Assembly: GCF_025961315.1 (NCBI RefSeq)
Contig: NZ_JAOQNK010000001.1
Location: 3,100,001 to 3,164,000 of the forward strand
Reading direction: 5' to 3'
From: Sphingobacterium kitahiroshimense
GTDB lineage: Bacteria; Bacteroidota; Bacteroidia; Sphingobacteriales; Sphingobacteriaceae
DNA length: 64,000 nt
The position numbers were made by a program, and so were the translations under genes. Shown piece by piece: positions 57,169 to 64,000 of this stretch (position 1 is the stretch's first letter; every line of letters starts with the position of its first letter). Below the pieces are notes generated by a model that worked only from the letters and a program-made list of their open reading frames with translations, made no database searches and had not been told where the DNA came from.

Positions 57169-58148
57169 TGCGTAAAAAAATTTTCAAAATTACAATTAGT
57201 CTTGTCGTACTCTCTTCATTGCTTGTCTTTATCAGTCACATTGATCTTAAGGCAGTATTAAAAGAAGTTACTAACATAGGGTGGAATCTCCTCTGGATTA
57301 TAGTCATTACGGGTTTAGCCTATGTATTGGCTACAGCGGGATGGCAAAATTGCTTCATCGAAAAACCGAAACGGACTTCCTTATGGCAGCTATTCTGCAT
57401 CCGACATATCGGGGAAACAATAGGACTATTCAATCCCACTAGCATAATTGGGGGCGATTATATAAAAACAGTCTTGCTGAAACCGACGGGTACATCTGAA
57501 CAAGAAATTTTAAATTCAGTTTTCATATCGCGTTTTTTGACCATTATCACGCAATTTTCATTATTTGGAATTTCTGGTTTTTGGTTTTTAATGAGCTCTT
57601 TTAATCAAAATATTCCTAAACAGCTGATAGCGGTACTGTGGATATTAGTGATTACATTTTTTTGTATTCCACTGATTATTTTTATTATTCTCAAGAAATC
57701 CAAAGAACTACAAGTGGCTTCTACGCTATCCTGGAAAACACTCCGAAAACTAAGTATACGTATTCAGACGATCCTAAATGCGGTACTAACTTTTCATCAA
57801 AATCAGCCGTGCAAATGTTATCGTGCATATTTTTATTTTTTCTTACACTGGACTGTTGGTGCTTTGGAGCTTTTCCTCATCCTATACTTTTCAGGTATTA
57901 CGATTCCGATTATCCTGAGTCAATTTATGGACATGGGTATAATTATAATCAAAAGCTTTGGCGCTTTTATTCCTGCTCAAATTGGGGTGGAGGAATTCGG
58001 GAATAAAATTTTACTGACCAGTGCTGGTATCTATACGGTTCAAATCTGGTTGATCATCGCTTTAATAAGACGTTCTAGACAAGTTTTTTGGATTGCATTT
58101 GGTTTTTTAGCTTATTTCGGAATTAAAAAAGGGGGGATACTATCCTAA
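57168..58148 (+). CDS. Flippase-like integral membrane protein (LPG synthase TM / UPF0104 family)
   Basis: 326 residues with about eight transmembrane helices. It belongs to the family of the membrane domain of MprF and of AglD-like proteins, often called flippase-like. Typical features are HIGETIGLFNPTSIIGGDYI early on, and FGAFIPAQIGVEEFGNKILL near the end, matching the family's conserved 'P.GlGv.E' region. No soluble lysyl-transferase domain follows, so it is not MprF itself. It sits between two GT4 genes, overlapping the first by one base and 1 bp before the second, which suggests it handles a glycolipid made by them. Confidence 0.85.
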   Translation: MRKKIFKITISLVVLSSLLVFISHIDLKAVLKEVTNIGWNLLWIIVITGLAYVLATAGWQNCFIEKPKRTSLWQLFCIRHIGETIGLFNPTSIIGGDYIKTVLLKPTGTSEQEILNSVFISRFLTIITQFSLFGISGFWFLMSSFNQNIPKQLIAVLWILVITFFCIPLIIFIILKKSKELQVASTLSWKTLRKLSIRIQTILNAVLTFHQNQPCKCYRAYFYFFLHWTVGALELFLILYFSGITIPIILSQFMDMGIIIIKSFGAFIPAQIGVEEFGNKILLTSAGIYTVQIWLIIALIRRSRQVFWIAFGFLAYFGIKKGGILS

Positions 58149-58149
58149 T

Positions 58150-59316
58150 ATGGAAATTCTTTGTGTAAGTCATAAATTTCCGCCCACTATCGGAGGGATG
58201 GAAAAACAAAGCTTTGAGCTTATTAACGGATTGGCTCCCTATACAACTGTACATAAAATAGTTTATCAGGGGGATGAATCTATTATCAAATTTTTTTACC
58301 TTTTAAATAAGCGGATTCTAGCGTTGCTCTTATTACATCCTAATATAAAGGTTATTCATTTTAATGATGGTCTGATTGCGGCTGTGTCTTTAAGACATAA
58401 GGGTTATGAACAGTTAAAACGGGTGGTTACTGTTCACGGCCTTGATGTGGTTTTTCCTTTAGCCTATTTTCAACGTAAAATTATTCCTCAATTCAACAAA
58501 TTTGACAAAATAATAGCTGTAAGTACTGCTACAAGAGAGGCTTCCATCGATCGTGGTATTCATCCCGATAAGATTGAAGTGATTCAAAATGGTGTAGACC
58601 ATAGTCTTGTCTTGGATAACACTCTGGCTATTGAACCTGTCTTAACGAAATATGGAATTGCTACAAAGGCCGAGCATCTCATCATCGCCCTAGGCAGACC
58701 TGTGAAACGAAAAGGCATTTCCTGGTTTATTAAACATGTGCTACCTCAACTTCCATCAGATTATAAGCTGATCTTAATAGGTCCTTTTTCTCCAACCTCA
58801 ACAAGGAAAGAGAAATTGCTTTATGCTCTCCCATCTTCTCTACGGCATCTAACGATGTTGTTCTTAGGATTTCCATCCGATCAAAAATCTATACGTCATT
58901 ATTTACGGGATCCTAATTTCAAAGATCGGTTACAGCATATCGGAAAAATTCCTACGACTGATTTGCAATGCTTGTTACGCCACGCGGGATTATTCATTAT
59001 GCCTAACATCAAAGTCGCAGGCGATATGGAGGGTTTTGGTTTGGTTTGCCTGGAAGCTAGTATCTGTGGGGCGACTGTATTTGCTTCGGATATTGAAGGG
59101 ATCAGTGATGCGATCATCCATCAGAAGAATGGAGTTCTTCTACCTCCTGAGCAGGAGAATTGTTGGATTTCTGAAATTAAAAATACGCTTGAACATCCTT
59201 CGCTTCTCAAGAACAGAAGCGAAGAATTTCAAGCATATTCTTTAGGACATTACAGCTGGGATAAAATGGTAAGGGCTTATTTTAATTTGTTTCAAAGCCT
59301 AATTGCACATTCTTAA
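58150..59316 (+). CDS. Glycosyltransferase family 4 protein
   Basis: 388-residue GT-B enzyme. It starts ILCVSHKFPPTIGGMEKQSF, with the GG loop common in GT4, followed by VTVHGLDVVFPL and the linker VIQNGVDHSLV. The donor domain has IALGRPVKRKGISWFI and the E-x7-E motif EGFGLVCLEASICG (Glu294, Glu302). It is only distantly similar to the GT4 at 55987, so this is not a recent duplication. Last gene of the operon. Donor and acceptor unknown. Confidence 0.92.
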   Translation: MEILCVSHKFPPTIGGMEKQSFELINGLAPYTTVHKIVYQGDESIIKFFYLLNKRILALLLLHPNIKVIHFNDGLIAAVSLRHKGYEQLKRVVTVHGLDVVFPLAYFQRKIIPQFNKFDKIIAVSTATREASIDRGIHPDKIEVIQNGVDHSLVLDNTLAIEPVLTKYGIATKAEHLIIALGRPVKRKGISWFIKHVLPQLPSDYKLILIGPFSPTSTRKEKLLYALPSSLRHLTMLFLGFPSDQKSIRHYLRDPNFKDRLQHIGKIPTTDLQCLLRHAGLFIMPNIKVAGDMEGFGLVCLEASICGATVFASDIEGISDAIIHQKNGVLLPPEQENCWISEIKNTLEHPSLLKNRSEEFQAYSLGHYSWDKMVRAYFNLFQSLIAHS

Positions 59317-59440
59317 TGTTTCTTTTAGCTCCTCTCCCCTTCCTATTGTAGAAGAAAGCTGAGATATATGGTTTCAGATTTCCCTTCATGTTTTTATTTC
59401 AAAGTAAACCATCGGTCAATACCTCAAGTCCTCGAGCAAA

Positions 59441-60613
59441 TTAAAAGGCACTAATTCCTGTAATATCGTTACCTGTTATCAACAGGTGAATATCATGGGT
59501 ACCTTCGTAGGTTATCACAGATTCTAAGTTCATCATGTGACGCATCATCGGAAAATCTCCTACAATTCCCATGGCCCCTAATATCTGTCTTGATTCTCTA
59601 GCGATTTCTAATGCCATGTGTACATTATTACGTTTTGCCATTGAAATCTGTGCTGGGGTTGCTTTTCCTTCATTTTTCAGTACGCCTAAGCGCCACGACA
59701 ATAATTGAGCTTTTGTAATTTCTGTGAGGAATTCTGCTAATTTCTTTTGTTGTAATTGATAGGATGCGATCGGTTTTCCGAACTGTTCTCGTTCTAACGC
59801 ATATTTGACTGCCGTTTGGTAACAGTCTATTGCAGCTCCGATTGCTCCCCAAGATATGCCGTACCGCGCGGAGTTCAAGCATGAAAAAGGTCCACGGAGC
59901 GAATTTACTTCTGGAAGAATATTTTCTGCGGGAATTGCTACGTTTTGAAAGATCAGCTCTCCGGTTTTGGAAGCGCGTAGTGACCATTTGTTTAGTGTTT
60001 CAGGAGTGGAGAAGCCATCCATACCTCGTTCTACTATGCATCCTCTTATTTTATCTTGTTCATCCCTTGCCCACACTATTGCTATATCACATATCGGGGC
60101 ATTGGTAATCCACATCTTTGCTCCATTAAGGATATATTGGCCGTCTTTTTTTAACAAACGGGTTTCCATGGCTGCTGGGTCTGAACCATGGTTCGGTTCT
60201 GTTAAACCGAAACTACCGATATATTCTCCTGAGGCCAGCTTGGGAAGGTATTGTTTTTTTTGTTCTTCACTTCCAAATGTAAAAATGGGATACATGACTA
60301 ATGATGACTGTACGGAAGCTGCTGACCGGATGGCGGAGTCTCCTGCTTCTAGCTCTTGCATAATAATACCATAAGCGATATGATCTAATCCTGCACCACC
60401 ATATTCTACTGGTATATAAGGCCCCAAAGCTCCAAGAGCTCCTAATTTTAACATCAGATTGGGAATATCCTCATGATGTTGAGCGGCATGGTCTATAACT
60501 GGCTTTATTTCCGTAGTGACAAAATCACGAATGGATTGTCGGATGAGCTTATTTTCATCAGACAATAGCGCATCTATATTAAAATAATCACATGTTGAAT
60601 TCATATCTGTCAT
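59441..60613 (-). CDS. Glutaryl-CoA dehydrogenase (acyl-CoA dehydrogenase family)
   Basis: FAD enzyme that oxidises and decarboxylates glutaryl-CoA to crotonyl-CoA, the late step of lysine degradation. The 390-residue protein has GSFGLTEPNHGSDPAAMETR, GAKMWITNAPICDIAIVWAR and the catalytic Glu370 in TYEGTHDIHLLITGNDITG. YEGTHDIH and NHGSDPA are GCDH signatures, distinct from YEGTSEIQ of the enzyme at 15517. It is divergent from two lysine degradation genes across a 78-bp gap, which supports the assignment. Confidence 0.92.
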   Translation of the reverse strand: MTDMNSTCDYFNIDALLSDENKLIRQSIRDFVTTEIKPVIDHAAQHHEDIPNLMLKLGALGALGPYIPVEYGGAGLDHIAYGIIMQELEAGDSAIRSAASVQSSLVMYPIFTFGSEEQKKQYLPKLASGEYIGSFGLTEPNHGSDPAAMETRLLKKDGQYILNGAKMWITNAPICDIAIVWARDEQDKIRGCIVERGMDGFSTPETLNKWSLRASKTGELIFQNVAIPAENILPEVNSLRGPFSCLNSARYGISWGAIGAAIDCYQTAVKYALEREQFGKPIASYQLQQKKLAEFLTEITKAQLLSWRLGVLKNEGKATPAQISMAKRNNVHMALEIARESRQILGAMGIVGDFPMMRHMMNLESVITYEGTHDIHLLITGNDITGISAF

Positions 60614-60691
60614 AATTTAATATCTAAATATAGCCAATATTTAGAATATAATTCATTATATTTAAAATATAAACGAATAATATAAACCATT
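60614..60691. promoter_or_regulatory. Divergent promoter/operator region of the lysine degradation genes
   Basis: Very A+T-rich 78 bp between the two start codons. Contains a perfect 9-bp inverted repeat TCTAAATAT-N5-ATATTTAGA (60622-60644) and further ATATAAT/ATTATAT repeats. This is a plausible operator for both directions; the regulator is not in the window. Confidence 0.5.
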
Positions 60692-62221
60692 ATGATAAAA
60701 CAAGAATTAAAAGAATTGGGCATTCTAGCGACCAATTTAGGTTCTTCTACGGGACAAAATTGGTTTGCAACTGGTGCGGATATTACTTCCAGTTCTCCCG
60801 TTGATGGTCAGGTAATTGCTACAGTGACTTGCTCTTCCCATAATGATTATAAAGATATCTGCGCTCAGGCGAAAAAAGCATATGCGATCTGGCGACTTGT
60901 TCCTGCTCCGCAAAGAGGTGAAGTGATTCGGTTATTCGGGGATAAATTAAGGTCATTAAAACCTACGCTCGGAAAGCTTGTTTCTTATGAAATGGGAAAA
61001 TCACTACAGGAAGGCATGGGCGAGGTGCAAGAAATGATTGATATCTGTGATTTTGCAGTTGGTTTATCCCGTCAGCTTTATGGTTCAACCATTCATTCGG
61101 AACGTCCCTCCCATCGTATGTACGATCAATATCATCCTTTAGGTGTTGTTGGTGTTATTTCTGCATTCAACTTTCCTGTGGCTGTTTGGGCATGGAATAC
61201 AGCACTAGCATTGGTATGTGGGGATGTCGTAATCTGGAAACCGAGTGAAAAAACTCCTTTATGTGCCATAGCTTGTCAACAGATTTTGGCGGGTATATTA
61301 AAACAGAAAGAATTACCAGAAGGCATCTCTAATTTGATAATTGGAGATAAGACTGCGGGTGAATGGTTAGTAAATGATACTAATATTCCTTTAATATCTG
61401 CTACAGGCTCAACTGCAATGGGAAAAACAGTAGCACAACATGTTGCTGCTCGCCTTGGCAGGTCTATTTTAGAACTTGGCGGAAATAATGCGATCATTAT
61501 TACACCGGATGCGGACTTGAAGATGACGACGATTGGTGCTGTATTTGGCGCTGTAGGTACGGCCGGTCAGCGCTGTACTTCAACGCGTAGATTAATCATT
61601 CATGAAAGTGTGTATGAACAAGTCAAAGCATCATTGATAAAAGCATATGCTCAACTACAGATCGGAGATCCTCTACTTCCAGAAAATCATGTAGGTCCAC
61701 TGATCGATCAAAAGGCAGTCGCACATTATTTAGATGCCCTATCTGAAATTGAGAAACAAGGGGGTAAGCTGATTGTCACCGGTGGTTTACTCACTGGAAA
61801 GGGATTTGAAAGCGGTTGTTACGTAAAACCTGCGATTGCTGAAGTGGAAAACCATTATGATATAGTTCAACAGGAGACTTTTGCTCCAATTCTTTATTTA
61901 ATAAAATATCAAGGTGATGTCATGGAAGCAATCACTATCCAAAATGATGTGAAACAAGGGCTGTCTTCGGCTATTATGACGAATAATCTGCGCGAGGCGG
62001 AATTATTCCTCAGTGCACAAGGATCAGATTGTGGAATTGCTAATATCAACATCGGAACATCGGGGGCAGAGATCGGTGGTGCTTTTGGAGGTGAAAAAGA
62101 AACTGGTGGTGGACGCGAATCTGGTTCGGATGCCTGGAAAGCCTACATGCGGAGACAAACCAATACCATTAATTACAGCACCGAACTTCCTTTGGCACAA
62201 GGAATAACCTTTAACCTTTAA
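60692..62221 (+). CDS. Aminoadipate-semialdehyde dehydrogenase, ALDH7 family
   Basis: NAD(P)-dependent oxidation of 2-aminoadipate 6-semialdehyde (or its cyclic form, piperideine-6-carboxylate) to 2-aminoadipate. 509 residues. Signatures close to human ALDH7A1 are ILELGGNNAIIITPDADLKM (general base Glu261), GTAGQRCTSTRRLIIHES (nucleophile Cys295) and VQQETFAPILYLIKY. SGAEIGGAFGGEKETGGGRE near the C-terminus is also ALDH7-like. The gene for lysine 6-transaminase, which makes its substrate, begins 11 bp downstream. Confidence 0.93.
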   Translation: MIKQELKELGILATNLGSSTGQNWFATGADITSSSPVDGQVIATVTCSSHNDYKDICAQAKKAYAIWRLVPAPQRGEVIRLFGDKLRSLKPTLGKLVSYEMGKSLQEGMGEVQEMIDICDFAVGLSRQLYGSTIHSERPSHRMYDQYHPLGVVGVISAFNFPVAVWAWNTALALVCGDVVIWKPSEKTPLCAIACQQILAGILKQKELPEGISNLIIGDKTAGEWLVNDTNIPLISATGSTAMGKTVAQHVAARLGRSILELGGNNAIIITPDADLKMTTIGAVFGAVGTAGQRCTSTRRLIIHESVYEQVKASLIKAYAQLQIGDPLLPENHVGPLIDQKAVAHYLDALSEIEKQGGKLIVTGGLLTGKGFESGCYVKPAIAEVENHYDIVQQETFAPILYLIKYQGDVMEAITIQNDVKQGLSSAIMTNNLREAELFLSAQGSDCGIANINIGTSGAEIGGAFGGEKETGGGRESGSDAWKAYMRRQTNTINYSTELPLAQGITFNL

Positions 62222-62232
62222 ATGACAACGAC

Positions 62233-63519
62233 ATGAGTACAGTTCACGAAATATTATCTAAACATTTGCTCGCAGATGGTTTTCCAATTGTGATGGATAT
62301 AGAAAAATCACATGGCTCTTATCTAGTCGATCAAAATGGAGATGCTTATCTGGATTTATTCAGCATGTTTGCATCTGTTGCTATCGGTTATAACCATCCC
62401 TATCTCCTAAAGCATCAAGATTTTTTAGGTAAAATGGCGATTAACAAACCTGCTTTATCGGATATTTACCCCAAAGAATTTGCTGATTTTATGCAAGTCT
62501 TCGAACGCGTAGCGCTACCAAAGGAACTGCAGTATTGTTTTTTTATTGCAGGAGGAACTTTAGCCGTGGAAAACACTTTAAAAGCTGCTTTTGACTGGAA
62601 GACACGTTTAAATTTTGCTTCAGGAATTGAAAAGGAAGCTTCTCAGGTCATTCATTTCAAAGAGGCATTTCATGGGAGATCTGGTTATACACTTTCGTTG
62701 ACCAATACGAAGGATCCTAGAAAACACATGTATTTCCCTAAATTTAACTGGCCGCGCATCAGCAATCCAAAACTAACATTCCCGATCACGGAAATTGTTT
62801 TAAAGGCAGTTATTGAAAAGGAAAAAACAGCCATTCGAGAAATCAGAAATGCACTTGACAATCATCCGAATGATATCGCCTGTATTATTATAGAACCAAT
62901 TCAGGCAGAAGGGGGAGACAATCATTTCAGAAAAGAATTTCTACAGGCTCTGCGCGATATCTGTGATGAGCATGATATTTTATTGATTTTTGATGAGGTA
63001 CAAACTGGAATTGGTTTAACAGGAACGATGTGGGCTTATCAAACGATTGGAGTTGTTCCCGATTTAATCGCATTTGGAAAGAAGACTCAGGTCTGTGGTT
63101 TGCTTGCCAACAAAGCAAAGTTTGACCGCGTAGAAAAACATGTTTTTAAAGAATCATCCCGTATCAATTCGACTTTTGGAGGTGATTTTACCGATATGAT
63201 GCGCTTTAAACTTATTTTAGAAGTGATAGAGCAGGAAAAATTAATTGAACAGATCCCTAAGAAGGGTGAACATTTTATTCAAAAACTGGAAGCTTTAGCA
63301 AGTAAGCATGGACAGATAAGCAATATAAGAGGAAAAGGATTGTTTATCGCTTTTGATTTTCCCAATGAGCAGGAAAGAGACAAGTTTATTAAGGACGCTT
63401 TTGCAAAGAAACTGATTTTACTGGGTTGTGGAGAAAGGACGATTCGTTTTAGACCGCATCTGAATATTCAGATGAACGAAATCAATGAAGCATTTACGAT
63501 CATGGAAGGGATCTTATAG
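62233..63519 (+). CDS. lat: L-lysine 6-transaminase
   Basis: PLP enzyme that moves the epsilon-amino group of lysine to 2-oxoglutarate, giving aminoadipate semialdehyde. Class III aminotransferase, 428 residues, with LAT-specific stretches: DLFSMFASVAIGYNHPYL, KPALSDIYPKEFADF, FHGRSGYTLSLTNT and FDEVQTGIGLTGTMWAYQ. The PLP lysine is in IAFGKKTQVCG (Lys283 or Lys284), the same context as in the Mycobacterium tuberculosis enzyme. INSTFGGDFTDMMRF is also typical. Cotranscribed with the ALDH7 gene. Confidence 0.94.
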   Translation: MSTVHEILSKHLLADGFPIVMDIEKSHGSYLVDQNGDAYLDLFSMFASVAIGYNHPYLLKHQDFLGKMAINKPALSDIYPKEFADFMQVFERVALPKELQYCFFIAGGTLAVENTLKAAFDWKTRLNFASGIEKEASQVIHFKEAFHGRSGYTLSLTNTKDPRKHMYFPKFNWPRISNPKLTFPITEIVLKAVIEKEKTAIREIRNALDNHPNDIACIIIEPIQAEGGDNHFRKEFLQALRDICDEHDILLIFDEVQTGIGLTGTMWAYQTIGVVPDLIAFGKKTQVCGLLANKAKFDRVEKHVFKESSRINSTFGGDFTDMMRFKLILEVIEQEKLIEQIPKKGEHFIQKLEALASKHGQISNIRGKGLFIAFDFPNEQERDKFIKDAFAKKLILLGCGERTIRFRPHLNIQMNEINEAFTIMEGIL

Positions 63520-63589
63520 CATCTTATTTGTATAGATTCCCTATTTCAAATGAATCTCGTTACATTTGCCTTTATTATCAAGATAAAAT

Positions 63590-63850
63590 ATGGATGCAAG
63601 TAAATTAGCGTTGGTTCAATTGGTGACTATTATCCATTTTGTATTAATGGCCATCGCATTATTCAGATTATTTAGGCTCAAAGATGTAACCGGGGGCTTT
63701 GTTATACTATCAATATTGGGCATGTGCGTTCCTATATTAGGTCCCTTTGGGCTTATCTTGATTGTAAACAAGAAGAAAAAAGAGATCGATCTAGCAGATA
63801 TTAAGAAAAGAAGCTCTCCTGTACAAAAAAAGAAAAAAGCCCGTAAATAA
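63590..63850 (+). CDS. Small two-helix membrane protein, function unknown
   Basis: 86 residues with two predicted transmembrane helices (about 8-28 and 36-58; the second ends CVPILGPFGLILIV) and a strongly basic tail (VQKKKKARK). The VPILGPFG pattern recalls short PLDc_N-type membrane modules, but similarity is weak. It starts 70 bp after the lysine transaminase gene and may have its own promoter. The stop codon overlaps the terminator stem. Confidence 0.7.
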   Translation: MDASKLALVQLVTIIHFVLMAIALFRLFRLKDVTGGFVILSILGMCVPILGPFGLILIVNKKKKEIDLADIKKRSSPVQKKKKARK

Positions 63851-63872
63851 TATTTAAGGGCTTTTTTTTTTA
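63834..63872. terminator. Terminator at the end of the small membrane protein gene
   Basis: Stem AAAAAGCCC/GGGCTTTTT with inner TAAATA/TATTTA pairing and a run of ten T on the plus strand; also usable by the convergent minus-strand gene. Confidence 0.85.
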
Positions 63873-64000
63873 TCCAAGTGGTAGCTCAATTGCTTCACGT
63901 GGAACGAAATTTCCGCTATCATCCGTTATGAAACTCATCGGACTATCCGGATCCTTAATAATCTCAAATAAAATGAAACCCCAAGGTTTCCAGAAATTTT
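63870..64000 (-). CDS. C-terminal fragment of an unknown protein (5' end cut by window edge)
   Basis: Minus-strand open frame entering from the right edge and ending at a stop at 63870-63872. It reads NFWKPWGFILFEIIKDPDSP, then MSFITDDSGNFVPREAIELP and LG. The 42 visible residues are protein-like, and a terminator follows in the right place. No family can be named from so short a piece. Confidence 0.55.
   Translation of the reverse strand, partial: NFWKPWGFILFEIIKDPDSPMSFITDDSGNFVPREAIELPLG

Overview
The window reads as chromosomal DNA of a Bacteroidota bacterium of the family Sphingobacteriaceae, most likely Sphingobacterium or a close relative. This rests on the A+T-rich genes, the near absence of Shine-Dalgarno sequences, promoters of the TTG-N19-TAnnTTTG type before many genes, the Bacteroidota-like rRNA sequences, and the gene content (exported GH2, GH20 and GH109 enzymes, an FGE-like lipoprotein, Crp/Fnr regulators, a CarB without its C-terminal allosteric domain). 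Genus and species cannot be fixed from the sequence alone.

Region 1 (1-7.7 kb): a truncated prolyl oligopeptidase, an exported M1 aminopeptidase, an LpxH-like lipid A hydrolase overlapping a Crp/Fnr regulator, a Gdx/SugE-type SMR exporter, release factor 1, and a cluster of four tRNA-Asp genes. Region 2 (8-16.7 kb): a very large exported GH2 beta-galactosidase, an ECF sigma factor followed by a membrane-anchored trypsin-like protease with an anti-sigma-like N-terminus, a 1-Cys peroxiredoxin and an acyl-CoA dehydrogenase. Region 3 (16.7-28.1 kb): proBA proline biosynthesis with an unknown third gene, uvrB, upp, a YkuK-like protein, a pnuC plus nicotinamide riboside kinase pair for NAD salvage, ahcY, a bacilliredoxin and two small exported basic proteins. 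Region 4 (28.3-41.7 kb): a TolC/HlyD/ABC-2 permease export operon behind a Crp/Fnr regulator, lipA, a GH20 hexosaminidase, carB, an FGE-like lipoprotein and a Tat-exported GH109-type enzyme.

Region 5 (42.3-55.0 kb): two complete rRNA operons in direct tandem on the minus strand, each ordered 16S - tRNA-Ile(GAT) - tRNA-Ala(TGC) - 23S - 5S. They are nearly identical but differ by a 48-nt indel between 23S and 5S and a 69-nt indel between the tRNAs. Each has two promoters, boxA-like sequences, a long stem flanking 23S and a terminator after 5S. About 1 kb of apparently non-coding DNA separates them.

Region 6 (55.0-64 kb): a roughly 1-kb non-coding stretch with a hexanucleotide microsatellite and a strong G-quadruplex motif; a three-gene glycosyltransferase / flippase-like / glycosyltransferase operon; then a lysine degradation locus, where lysine 6-transaminase and aminoadipate semialdehyde dehydrogenase are transcribed divergently from glutaryl-CoA dehydrogenase. 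A small membrane protein and the tail of an unknown gene close the window.

Most genes are ordinary housekeeping or catabolic genes. The loci most worth a second look are the sigma factor/anchored protease pair, the ATPase-less ABC-2 export operon, the exported FGE with both catalytic cysteines, the GT-flippase-GT operon, and the repeat-rich non-coding DNA flanking the rRNA operons. I did not find a clear, complete, undescribed defence or mobile system.
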